Source: Bradyrhizobium manausense | Lineage (GTDB): Bacteria; Pseudomonadota; Alphaproteobacteria; Rhizobiales; Xanthobacteraceae | Assembly (NCBI RefSeq): GCF_018130615.1 | Contig: NZ_JAFCKB010000012.1 | Span: 1 to 64,000 of the forward strand | DNA length: 64,000 bases | Direction of reading: 5' to 3' | Shown here: positions 8,261 to 21,300 of the stretch, one piece after another | Numbering within the stretch: position 1 is the stretch's first letter | How the letters are laid out: every line of letters begins with the position of its first letter | Notes under the pieces: generated by a model | What the model was told of the DNA's origin: nothing | Seen by the model: only the letters and a program-made list of their open reading frames with translations | The model's database searches: none | Program-made: the position numbers and the translations under genes

Positions 8261-8547
8261 GAAATGTTTCGCAAAAATTGCCTCTGTCTCTGTGCATAAC
8301 GCGAAAGCCTGGCGACCACAATTGAGGAAAAAAACCGGCCTGTGAATGTTCATTCGCAGCCATGCGCAGCCCGATACCGTATTGCTACGAGAATCGCTGT
8401 TTCGATCGATGTCTGCTCCGAGACGCTTTGCATGGCCTTCCGGCATCGCAACATTTTCCGTCTCGGTTGCGGTGACGGATCGGGGAGGCCGATCCAGTAA
8501 CTGCCGATTTTTGAGCCGTTGTTTCAGGTTTGTTTCGAAGGTCTACG
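8261..8547. promoter_or_regulatory. Divergent intergenic region with inverted repeats
   Basis: No gene is supported in these 287 bp between the solute-binding protein (minus) and the small exported protein (plus). Two inverted repeats stand out: GAATG-TT-CATTC at 8344-8355, and a 7-bp-arm hairpin GGATCGG / CCGATCC at 8477-8495 with a GGAGG loop. The first is a candidate operator. Promoter boxes could not be assigned. Confidence 0.4.
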
Positions 8548-9312
8548 ATGCGCAAAATCTACCTCGTCCCGGCCCTTGTCGGCCTTCTCACCAACGTTGC
8601 GGCCGGGCCGCTGGCGGCACAAGGCACCCAGCAGGGTGTAGCGCCCAAGCAGAAGGCCGCGCCGGCGCCGAAGGCGGTCGCGGCAGGGGCGTCGCCGGCC
8701 GCCGCCGCTCCGGCTGCTGCGGCACCCGCAGCGTCGGGCGAAGCAACCGCCGCTGACGACAAGATCAAGGCAATCGACGGCTTCCGCTCCGCCAGGTTCG
8801 GCATGAACGAGACCGACGTGCGCGCGGCGATCACCAAGGACTTCAACCCGAAGGCCGACGCGGTCAAGTCGCAGGACAACCCGTCCGAGCTGACCCACAG
8901 CGTGCTGCTCTCTGTTCCGGAACTGCTGCCGAACGGCGGCACCGCCGAGCTCTCCTATGTGTTCGGCTACAAGTCCAAGTCGCTGATCCAGATCGGCGCA
9001 GTCTGGTCCAAAGGCACGGATCCGGCACTGACGGCGGAGAAGCTGTTCTCCAACGCCAATATCCTGCGCGCGCACTTCCTCAGCGAAGGGTTCAAGCCCG
9101 ACTCCATCGCGGTCAACATGCCCGTCAACGGCGGCATCGTGATGTTCCGTGGCAGCGACGCCAAGGATCGTTCGGTGATCCTGTTGCTCCAGGGCACGTT
9201 CGAGAACAAGGAGAACAACCAGCGCGTGCTCACGCCGACGAGCCTGCTGCTGTTCTACGTGGCCGATGCCAAGAGCCCCGACGTCTTCAAGCTTCCGCCG
9301 GGCCAGTTCTGA
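8548..9312 (+). CDS. Exported protein of unknown function upstream of the two-partner secretion genes
   Basis: This 254-residue protein has a signal peptide (MRKIYLVPALVGLLTNVAAGPLAAQ). A low-complexity Ala/Pro/Lys linker (residues of about 30-72) follows, then a globular domain beginning IDGFRSARFGMNETDVRAAI. That opening resembles a motif found in many short periplasmic proteins of Rhizobiales, but I cannot name a family. ATG at 8548 follows AAGG; an ATG 18 bases upstream would add residues ahead of the signal peptide. It lies 71 bp before the adhesin gene in the same direction, so it may be co-expressed and act as an accessory factor in secretion or folding. That is inference. Confidence 0.75.
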   Translation: MRKIYLVPALVGLLTNVAAGPLAAQGTQQGVAPKQKAAPAPKAVAAGASPAAAAPAAAAPAASGEATAADDKIKAIDGFRSARFGMNETDVRAAITKDFNPKADAVKSQDNPSELTHSVLLSVPELLPNGGTAELSYVFGYKSKSLIQIGAVWSKGTDPALTAEKLFSNANILRAHFLSEGFKPDSIAVNMPVNGGIVMFRGSDAKDRSVILLLQGTFENKENNQRVLTPTSLLLFYVADAKSPDVFKLPPGQF

Positions 9313-9383
9313 TCACGGACGATCTCACGCCATTCTCCCACCCGGTTGTGGATCGGCGTCAATGCCGATGAAGAGGATCTGAA

Positions 9384-12300
9384 ATGCGCGGACCATCTGC
9401 GAAGCGAGCCAACAACGAGCGGATGCTGCAGGGACTTGCAGGCTTCCGCTCGATGTCGCTGCTCTGCGCCATGCAGATGGTCTTCCTGCCGGTGTTCAGC
9501 GTCCGCCTTCAGGCGCAGACGGCGAACGTCATCGTTCCTGACGGACGGACCGGTACGTCGTTGCAGACCTCGGGCAGCGTCACCAACGTTACGACGTCGA
9601 CGGTCTCGGGCGTCAACGCTTTCAACTCGTTCTCGCAGTTCAGCGTCGGGCAGGGCAACACCGTCAATCTGCAACTGCCGACCGGCACGCAAAACCTCGT
9701 CAACATCGTTCGCGATGCGCCGGTCTACGTCAACGGCACGCTGAATTCCTACATGAACGGCGCCATCGGCGGTAACGTCTATTTCGCCGATCCCAAGGGC
9801 TTCGTCGTCGGCCGTTCCGGCGCAGTGAATGTCGGCAGCCTCAACGTCTCGACGCCGACGCGCGAGTTTACCGACAGCCTGATCGGCCCGGGCGGGGCGA
9901 TCAACGGCACGGCGGTCGGCAATCTGATGGCGGGCTCATTCCCGGTCTCGCCGGACGGCAATGTCAGGATCTACGGCCGGATCAACGCCATCGACGGCGT
10001 CCGCCTCACCGGGCAGAACGTCCTCGTCGGCGGCGCGAGCCAGCGCGACATCGCCAATCTCGACCACGCTGCGAAGTTCGCCGCCTCCGTCAATTCGAAG
10101 GGCCTGCGCAGCGCCAGCGCCATCACCGTGAGCAACGGCTCGATCCATATCGGCGCCGTCAACAACGCCACGGTCAACGGACGTCTGACGGCGCGCAGCA
10201 AGACCACGACGCCGAGCACGATTGCGGTCGTGGCCGGCAACAACGCTGAGATCGGCAAGAATGCGAAACTGACGACTGCGAGCAGGACGGGTGATGCGGG
10301 TGGCATCCTCGTCAAGGCCGGCAACGACCTGACCGTGAAGAGCGGTGCGGCGATCAGTGCCAGCTCGAAGGCGGGCAATGCGGGCCTGGTCGAGCTCAGC
10401 GGAAACGGCGTCATCGATATCGGCAGCGGCGTCTCCATCAACCTCAGCGCGCCGATCGGCAAGGCGGGCACGCTGCTGATCGACCCGACCGATGTGGTCA
10501 TCGGCGATGCGGGGCAGGGCGACACCGGCGTGACCCTGTCGAACACGTCCGTCGCCAACGCGATCGCGGCGCTGAGCGCCGGTGCGACCTATGTCGTGCA
10601 GGCGGACAATTCGATCACGCTCGCCGCGCACGCGCTGATCGATGCCCGCCGTCTCGACGTCAACGGTCATTCGACCGGTAACGCCAACAATGTCGAGCTT
10701 GACGCGAAAACGATCAACATCGTCAGCGGCGCGAAAATTCTGGCCCAGGCGGTCAATTCCGGAACAAGCTACACCGACGGCAGCGTCACCCTCGCTGCGA
10801 CGGCAAGTCAGACCCTGGTGTCCGGCCACGCCTATGCGACCACCGGCATCACGGTTGACGGCATCATCACCGGCGGAAACATCAACATCGGCGCGACCTC
10901 GACGGCCGTGTCGAACATGTTGAGCTCGGTGGCCGGAGATTTCGCGATGCTCGGCGAGTCCGTTGCGGGGCTGAACCTCGGCGTCAATGCCGGCTATGTC
11001 GCCGCGAGCGCGACGGCCAACGTTGCCATCAACGGTCATGCCAACATTTCCGCGAGCGGTAACGTCCTGATCACCGCGACCGGGTCGGAAACGGCAGCGG
11101 ATCCGGTGCTTGCCTCCACGATTGGCGGTGGTCTTCCGTTCGGCGCTTCGGCCGTGGTCGGCAACGTCATCGGTAACGTCTCCGCCAACGTCGCAAACGG
11201 TGCGACGATCAACGCCGGCGGGTACTTGAACATCACCTCCACCAACGGCGCCACGGTGAACGTTGCTGCAATCGCAGCAACCACCAGCGCGGCCGTGGTG
11301 GCAACGTTCGCCTATTCCAACGCCTCGGTGACGACCAACGCCAATGTCGAGACCGGCGCCCACCTGAGTGCGGGAACGGCGAGCGGTTCGGCCGGCGGCC
11401 TCGCCATCTACGCGACCAACAACAACAGCTTCTCGACATCTGCGACATCTGTCGCGCTGGATAATCCCGCGCTCAACGGCAATGTCGGCGGCGCGATGGC
11501 GATGAGCAACATCAACACCTCGGCCAACGCCACGCTGGGATCATCGCTGGGAACCAGCGCCAATCCGATGACCGGTCCGGTGACGGTCAATGCCGTCTCG
11601 AACACCACGTCGAACTCGACCATGGCATCGACCATCACCGGCACGCCCACGCTGATCGCGGGCCTGCAGGGTGTCGCGGCCGTCGGCTCTGCACCGACCA
11701 GTATCATCGTGTCGCAGATGACCAGCACGCTGATCACGGCCGATTTGAACCTCAAGGCCTCCGGCGCCCTCACACTCGCCAACAGCACCGAAAACGCCAC
11801 CGCGGCGATCGCGACCAATCCGAGCGGCAGCGCGCCCTCGATCTACACGACCGGCAACGTCGCGGTGGTCTCCAACGTGACCGACATCGGCGTGCGCAAC
11901 AATTCGACGACCGCGGCGATCACCTCGAGCCCGATCGACGGCCAGTCCTACGCGATCAGCGCTGCCGTTGCGTGGGGCACCTACACCCACAATTCCAATG
12001 CCTATATCGGCGACGGCGTCACGATCAGCGCGCCGAACATCGGCGTCGCCGCAAACACGTCGATGCCGATCACCAACACCTGGACCCAATGGGCCGGGCT
12101 CACCGACGTGATCAGCCATCTCAACGGCAGCCTTGGCGTCAGCGGCAACATCATCACCAGCTACGCGAACGCAGGCGCGGATGCTGGCGATACGCTCGGA
12201 ATTTCCGGTTCGCTGAACAATTTCATCGTCCACAACAACACCACGGCGTGGGTCGCGACCGCCGCAAACCTGACTGCGACCTGCACCGTCGCGTCGTGCG

Positions 12301-15300
12301 GCAGTGGCGCGTGGACGGCAAATCTCAACAACGGCACCCAGGCCTTCGACGCAACGCTCGCCGTCACGGCGAGCTCCTATACCGCCTCGATCGACGTCGC
12401 CGGCAACATCGGCACGTTCGGCTGGATCGGCAATACGTCCGGAGGCTCGTCGTTCGGCGGCTCGCTCAATCTGGTCCAGCTCTCCAACAACACGATCGCC
12501 GGTGTTGCCGCCAATGCGACGGTCTCAGCGAGCGACAACATCTCCGTCGAAGCGCTCACCACCGACCAGTTCTTCGGTGTCGCGCCGACGTCGGGCAAGG
12601 CGCAGGGTTCGCTGGCACTGAATGGCATTACGTCGATGGCGCTGGTCGACAACACGACCCATGCGTCGATCGGGGCAGGGGCCACGGTTTCGGCGCCGAC
12701 CGTCAACGTCTATGCCGCGCAGGACCTGTCGATGTTGTCGATTGCCGGCGCGGTCTCGATCGGCGCCAATTCGGCGGTCGGTCTCGCCGTCGCCTATCTC
12801 GGCGCGACCGCCGACACGGCGGCCTATATCGGTGACAACAGCAACGATATCCGCGGCGGCGCGTTCAACGTCGATGATCCGTTCTCCGGAACCGGCGGGG
12901 GCACCGGCTCGGTCCATGCCGACAATCTGATCATTTCCGCGGCGACGTCGGGGCGTATCACGGCGGCCTCGGTGGCGGCTGCGATCTCGGAGCCGGGCGT
13001 GTCCAGCTTCGCGACCAAGGCGCAGGCGGTCACGACGGCCGCAACCGGGGGGACTGCCGGCATTACAGCCGGTGCAAGCCAGGTCTCAGGGAAGTCCGGA
13101 TCGAGCACCAGCGGTTTCAGCATCGATCTCGCCGGCAGTTCGTCGGTGAGCGACGTCTCGCTCGGCACCAGCGCCTATATCAAGAACGCCGGGACGATCG
13201 ATAGATACACCACGACGAGCTTGGTGAGCACCAAGACGCTCGTCCAGGCGCTCAACGACACCATCCTGGACAATGGCTCCGGCTCGGCTGCGGCCAACAT
13301 GGCCGGAAGCGAGGGATCGACCAGCGTAGCCGTCGGCGGCGCCATCGCGTCGGCGATGTCCAGCAACAAGACGCTCGCTTACATCTACAACACCGCGCTG
13401 AACAATCAGGATACAGTGAAGGTTATGGCGCTCAACGGCGGCTCGGAGACCGTCGTCGCGCTGGGCATCTCGGGATCGAAGGCCAATTCCGCCTCGTTGT
13501 CGGCCTCGGTTGGCATCATCACCGACAGCGCCAATGCCTATATCGAGAACTCGACCATCACGGGCCGGACAGGCGTTGTAAACCGCACCCTCGAGGTCGA
13601 CGCCTACCAGACCACGAATATCGCGATCGGCGGCGGCGTCCTCTATTTCTCGGGTGGCAAGGCGGGTGTCGGCATCGCGCTGACCTATGCTTCGATCTCT
13701 GATCCCACGAGCGGGAAGGCAACCGACGCCCACATCCTCTCGAGCTCGATCTCCAATTACGACACGCTGCAGGTGCTCGCCGACAATGCCAGCGTGATAG
13801 CGGCCGGCGCGGCATCGGGCGGCGCATCGACGAACGGCAATTCGCTGACCGGTGCCATCGTGGTCGACGAGATCTCGCCGACCACGACGGCCTATATCGA
13901 CAGCGGCGCGACGGTCAGCATCAATGTCGGGGGCGTCAGCGTTATCGCCGACAGCGGCGACGTGTCGGCGTTGGACACTGCACTCGGAAATCTGGTCAAG
14001 ACGTCGAACAACGGGCTCCTCGCGTCGGACACCTGTACGACCCACGGCGGCACCGGAGGGCAGAACTGCGTCGACTTCAGCGGGGCTGCGCTCAATGGAG
14101 GTATTGGTCGCGGACCTGGCGGAGGAATCATCTCCGTTGCCGGCGTCATCGAGGCCGCCAAGAACGATATCGGCGCTTCGCTGGTCTACGATACCATCGC
14201 GACGACGCATTCGGCCTACATCGCCAACGTGCAGATGACGACGATCGGCCGCGTCAACGTGAGCGCAACTGACTCCTCGTCGATCCAGTCGGTCGCTCTC
14301 GGCATCGGCGGAGCCAGCGGGCAGTTCGCCGGTACTGCCTCCCTGACGATCAGCTCGATCACGAACACTGTCTCGGCCAACATCGGCAACAGCCTGTCGA
14401 ATTCAGTGAATTCGACGGTGTCGGGCGGCAACGTGACGGTCAGCGCTGCCGACAATTCCAGCATCACCGGCTCGGCCGCGGTCGCCGCGATCGCGCCGAG
14501 CGGTGGCTCCGCTGCGGGCCTGTCGCTGGTCAACAGCAACATCGCAAACAATGTCAACGCCGGCATCACCGGCACGAAAGTGGCCTCGACCGGCACCGTT
14601 GCCGTCGGCGCGAGCTCGAACGCCACCATCTCGACGGTTGCGGTCGGTATTGCGATCTCGTCGCAGGTCGGGCTTGCGGGCTCGGTTGCCACCAATTTGA
14701 TGGGCACCAACGTCACGGCCAGCATCACAGACAGCGCTGCGCTGGGCACCACAGGCGGCGCTGACGTCAAGGCGAACAACAACGTCGCGGTGATCGCTGG
14801 CAATAACGACAATGTGGTCGTGTCCGCCGGTGCGCTCTCGATCTCCAAGGGCCCGGCGGGCGGCGCCGGCTCGATGGTGACGAACCAGATCACCGGCAGC
14901 ACCTCGGCCTATATCAGCGGACCCAACACCAAGGTCGATGCGCTCGGAACCAGCACCACCGACACGCTGTCGGTCAACAGCGGCACGCTGGCGCATGCGA
15001 GCGATCTCAGCGGCTTCCAGGCTCCGACCGACAATACGCCCGACCTGAGCGAGACCCAGGATATTGTGAAGGGCCTCGCCGTGGTCGCGAGCTCGCACCA
15101 GGCGGTCGTCACCAACGTCATGACGGTTGCTGCGGGCACTGGCATCTCCATCATGATCAACCCGATCACTTCGGTGCTGAGCGGGTCGACCAAGGCCTAC
15201 ATCGACGGCGCCAGCATCGATACGCGCCTGACCAGTGCCGGTCTGTTGCCGCAGATCGACGTCGCGGCCTCGAGCTTCTCCTATTCCGGCGCGTTCGGCG

Positions 15301-18300
15301 CCGGCATCGTGCCGCCGACCGGCACCGGCGGCGGCGGCGCGACCGTCATCTCGACGACGATGTCGCGCACCACGATGGCCACAATCACCAACGCGACCGT
15401 GGGCAGCCTGTCGTCGACGACGACCGCAACGGCCGGCGCGGTCACGGTGAAGGCCAATGCCGAGCAGGATGCGTCCTCGATCGGCGTCGGCTTTAACACG
15501 GGCTCGGTCGCCCTGAACGTCTTCACGGCGACCACCGAGGCCTATGTCGACGGCGGAGGGATGACGGCGTCGTCGCTCACCGTGAATGCCTATGACACCA
15601 CCGCGATCTACTCGGCCGGCGGCTCGGCGGCCTATGGCAGCCAGGCCGCGGTCTCCGCAGCCTTCCTGGTCCAGGTCTCGGCGAACCGGACCGAGGCTTA
15701 TGTCGGCGACGAATTTGCCTATCACGGCGGCAGCTCGACCCACACGACCGCGCTCAATCTCAGCGGCGCGCTCGACGTCGAGGCCAACACGGTCGATCGT
15801 TTCCAGGCCTATTCGGTCGGGGGCTCGCTCGCGACCGGCTCGGCCGCGATCGCCGGCATGGCGAACATCGAGATCGCCAACAACACCACCATCGCCGGTG
15901 TCTACGACACCACGCTGCGCTCGCCGGCGGGTGGTTCGGCCGGCGCGGTTACCGTCGGCGCGAATGAGGACGTCGAGATCAAGGAGATCGCCGGCGCGAT
16001 CGCGATCGGCGCCAGCGGCTCCGGCGTCGGTATCGGCGCGGCCGCCAACGTGCTCGTCTTCAAGAGCCAGACCACTGCGGAAATCAACAACAGCGACCTG
16101 AACTCCTCCGGCGCGATCAATGTCGGCGCGCTCAGCACCAAGGAAGTGTTGTCTTACGCGGTCACCGCGGGCGTTGGCGGCAGCGTCGGCATCGGCGCTG
16201 CGGTCGGCGTCATCATCATCGGCGCCAACACGGCCGATGCAGATACGCAGCAGCAGGAAACCGGGCAGCTCGACCAGCGCGACAGCAACGGCCACAACAA
16301 CGGCACCATCACGGCCGTCAACAACAGCACCAGCAATTCGCACGGCGGCGATGCGGTCGCGAGCGGCACCGCCGGCGATCCGAACAACGCCCACGTCACG
16401 TCGACCTACGATGTCAGCACCGTGCTGGCCGGCGGCTCCGACGGTGTCACCGCGCAGATCGCGGGCGGCAGCGTCGCGACCACGCAGCAGGTCAATGTCG
16501 CCGCCACCAGCGCCAACGCGACCAAGATGTACCTGCTCGGCGCCGGTTTCGGCAAGAATGTCGGCATCGGTGCCGGCATCGGCTACACCAGTGTCAGCAG
16601 CAATGTGACGGCCAATCTGAGTTCGGCGGTCGCCGCGCCGTCCATCATGGTGGCGGCGGTGGTCAAGGACGCCAGCGGCGGTGCCTACGGCGGCCAGACC
16701 ATCAACACCGAGGCGATCGCGGGCGGAGCCGGACTTTACTTCGGCGCGGATGCCGCGGTGGCGGTCGGCAATGTCTCCAATCACGTGAAGGCCGAGCTCG
16801 GCGGCTCCGTGACCGGAACGGGCGGCGCCGGCGTCGCCGTGATGGCGCAGGATTCCACGACCCAAATCGTCTTCACCGGCGGTGTCACCGCCGGCGCCGC
16901 GGCGGTCGGCGCCTCGGTCTCGACGGCAAGCCGGTCGAGCACGGTCTCGGCAGATGTGCTGCAGGGGGCCAACATCAACACCTCGACGCTCGGGGTCGGT
17001 GCGCAAGGTGCGGGCACCTTGACGACGACCGCAACGGCGCTCGGCGGCGGTATCGTCGCAGGCGTCGGTGCGGACGCCGAGGCCCACGAGAATTCGAGCG
17101 TGACCGCCGAGATCGGCGCGGGCGCCACGATCGCGACATCCGCGACCGGGGTTGGCACGCTGGTGTCGGCGTCGATCACGCCCAATTTGTCGAGCAGCGC
17201 GATCGGCGTTTCGGTCGGCGGCGGTGCGGTCGGCGTCGCCGTCGCCCAGTCGACGGTCGGGGCCCAGGTCACGGCCGATATCGGCAACGACACCATCTTC
17301 TCAGGCGGCGCGGTCTCCGTGGCCGCCATGGCGCTGGTCCCGACAGGCGGCACGACGATCTACGCCTGGGCACTCGCAGGCGGTGGCGGATCGCTGATCG
17401 GTGCCCAGGGCAGCTACGCCAAGGCTTCGGAGAACGCGACAGTCAATGCCTATGGCGGGACCGGAATTACGCTTCCCAACGCAAACGTGACCATTGCAGC
17501 CGAAAACGACAGCGCCCAGTACGCGGAGGCGACCGGCCTTTCGTCCGGCTTCCTGGCCTTGGGCGCGAGCGTCGCGCAGGTCTCGTCCAGCGCGCACACC
17601 TACGCCTATCTCGGGGCGGGCGCGATCACGTCGGCGACCAACACCGGTGTTCTCCGGATCGCCGCGACCGGCGTCGATGTCAACGCCGCAAATGCTGTCG
17701 TCGGCGCAGGCGGCACCTATGCTGGTGCCGCGGCGGTGGCGACCACCAGCTCGACTGCGACCACCCAGGCGCGGATGGATGGCAACGGGACAGACAACAC
17801 GCTCTATTTTGGTGGTCTCAACATCAGCGCCAAGCACACCACGAATTATGGCGCCAGCGGCGATGCCTATCAGGCCTCCACCGCCGGCGTCTCCGGCGGC
17901 AGCGCGCAAAACACCGTCACCACGGATACGACCGCCGAGGTCGGTACGCACCTGATCATCAACTCCGCCGGCGGCAACATGGATGTCATCTCCAATGACA
18001 TCGTCAATCAGGCCGGCGGCGGCGCGCGGTCGGGCTCAGGCGGCATGTTCGCGGGTGCCGCGGCGCTCAGCAATTCGACCGTCACCCAGACCGTCACCAC
18101 CAATATCGACGCCGGGACCGTCCTGAGCCTCAACGACGATCCGCGGACATCGAGCGCGGTGATCAACATTGAGGCCTACAACACGCTGAATACGAACGAC
18201 ACGGTGAGCCTGGCTACGGCGAGCTTCTTTGCCGGCGGCGGCGCCGAGTCCGACATGATCGCGAACGCCACACTTCAGGTCAACATCAATGCCCGCGAGC

Positions 18301-21300
18301 TCTTCAGCGCCGGCAAGATCTATGTCGGCACGGCTGCGAAGATGGCGGCGGCCAACAATGCCAACGCCAGCCTCTACGGCGCGATCGCCGGCGTCGGCGC
18401 CAGCACCAACACCTGGGTCCACGCCACCCAGGCGGTCAACGTCGGCAACAACGCGAAGGTCGAGGCCTGGGGCGACATCACCATCTACGCCGGTCTCGCG
18501 GGCGACGGCAGCGCCTTCAGCAGCGTGCAGGCGACGGCGACCACCGTCGTCTACAACAACACCGTCGTTCCGATCTCCACGCTCTACCGCGGCACGGCCA
18601 ATGCCGACGACACCACGAGCTTGACGCTCGCCAACACCTCGAGCGTGCTCGGCGTGCAGAACATTTACCTCGGTGCGACACAGGGGCAGGTCACGGCCGC
18701 CGGCAACGGCAGCAATTACAATCCGTATCTGGACATCTTCAGCGCCAAGAACAGCGACAACCACAGCCACACCAGCGGAACCGGTGATGTCGCACTCAAT
18801 GGTCTGGTGGTGGCGGGCATCAACAACGACCTGACCGTCACGATCGAGCTCGGCGCGAGCGCGCCGACCCTGAGCACGACCAGCCCTTACTCCGAGCTGA
18901 CCCTCGAGTCCGTTTCCGACGTCAATCACTTGAGCCCGGTGATGAGCTGGAACCACCAGGCGGTCCAGTACACCATCGTCGGCAACTTCAATCCCTACCA
19001 GCTGGTGGTCAACCAGCTGGCGACGCTGACCGGCCTGACCGCGGCGCAAGTTCGCTCCCAGCTCGCGGCGGCGACGCCCGCGGCGCCTGCCAGCATGTCG
19101 CCGTCCGGCACCGATCCGACCGGCGACATCCAGCGCCAGATCGACACGTTGATCAAGCAGGCGCCGTTCACCTCCGACGCGCCCGGCAACGCCTTCGCGT
19201 TCGGCGACATGCTGGTGTCCGCCGGCAACGTCTCGATCCTGGCGCAGAAGCTGACCGGAAACAGCGGCTCGAATCCCGCAGCGCCCGCCGTCATCGCGCG
19301 CAGCTCGCCCTTGATCAAGATCGAGAACAAGGGCCTCGATTTCATGAGCCTGGGCAACCTTACGGTCACCGATGTGACCGGAGGAAATATCACCTACCGC
19401 CAGATCGACCATGTCGACCCGGACTCGCATTCCAATGTGACCTTCACCGCGATGCCGAGCGCGACGCCGGTCATCGACGTCTCGGCCACCTACAACCGTT
19501 TGGATCCCGACAGCGGTCAAGGCATCGACCAGAACGGCAACGTGCTGACCCGCACGCCCGACATCTATTTCAACGGCGCCGTCAACAACGCGAACGGCCT
19601 GCTCAAGATCATCAATAATCTCGGCAGCGTCGTCGCGTCGGAGTCGCTCAGCGCGGCAACCGTCCAGATCGTGGTGCCCAAAGGCACGTTCACCTTCCTC
19701 GGGGGTATCGGGAGCTTCTACGACAGCAGCAGCGCGGTCACCTCGCAATGGGAAACGACCGAGGACCGTCCGACAGACGCGCTGACGGCGGTGATGACGG
19801 CGGCGACCTATCTCGGCGCCTACGGCGATTACGCGTCCGCTCCGCATATCGCCTCGGGCGGGGATCATCCGTATTTCTATTATTGCTGCGCCGACGGCGT
19901 CCACGGCGTGTATCAGCCGGTCGCCAACGCCGACGCCAGCACGATCTTCACCGCGCGCATGCTGATGACGTACTACGACGGCACCTCGCTCTATTCGTCG
20001 ATCTTCCTGCCGGTGGGCCATGGCGCGCCCGGCAACGGCAATGAGAACGCCGGCAGCGTTCCTGACATCAATACGCTCAAGATCATCGAGGGGCAGTCGT
20101 CGACCTCGACCAATGTCGTGCTCGCGCAGTGGAAGAAAACGACTTATGACGGCCGCAACGTTTACACGGATAGCGGTCCCTACAAGACGCCGTTCAATTG
20201 TGCGTCAGCCTGCGACAGCTCGGGCTTCTTCCAGGTCATCAACATCCAGCCGGATGCGATCACGCCGAAGACCGCGGATGCGCCGGCCACCGCGACAGCC
20301 ACCCGGACCATCACCGGCCAGGCGGTCATCATCTCGGCGTCGGTGATCAACATCAACGGCACCATCCAGGCCGGCTCGAGCAGCAATTACTCGGTCGACA
20401 TCGGCGCCGCGGCGTATGATGCCATCTATGGCGCCAACGGCCTCAAGAACCGCAATAACGGAGCGGACTTTGCCGCGGCCCAGGCCAATGCGCGGAACGG
20501 CGTCTTTTACGACGTATCGGGCTCTGTGACGACGCAGGTCGGCGGCGACACCAAGATCGGGGTGAAGTACAACGCTCTCACTGACCAGCTCGTCATGAAC
20601 AGCGTGGTGCAGGGCGCGGGCGGCTACGTCTATCTGAACGGCAAGATCATCTCGACCTCGACCGACAACACCCAGACCCAGGGCAACATCGAGATCAAGG
20701 GCGGCGCCGGCACGATCAAGGTCAACAACACCAGCGGACTCCAGCTCGTCACCAACACCATCAACACCGGCGCCAGCGCCCAGAGCGTGGTCGAGATCGT
20801 CGATCAGCTCCAGAGCAAGACGACGTGGTGGGTCTACGATCCCAAGGCTGCGAGCAACCAGCAAGTGTCGAAGTACGAGGTCAACAGCGTCACCGCGAAC
20901 GCGTTCGACGCCTCGATGCTTGCAGCTCGGACCGGTACGGCAGGCATCCAGTACGCGACGCAGCAGAACATGCTCTATCAGTGGGTCGACACCGCGACAG
21001 TGGAGCGTTCGCCGACCAGCACGCAGTTCGACTACGGCTGGGCGTTCACGCCGGCGGGCTGGACCCGCGCGACCAGCCTGGTTTCGGGCACGCAGAGCAG
21101 CAACTACCAGAAGGTGACGACCGCCACCGGCAGCTATCACTGGGCGGCCGGCGTGGACGCGCAGGGCAACATCATTCCGCTCAACACCCACGCCGACAAG
21201 TGCTGCGGCGCGGACGCCCAGTTCAACTGGTACCAGGCGATCTATGATCACCTGACGCTCACGCTGACCAACACGGTCAAGGCGTCGAACCCGATCAACA

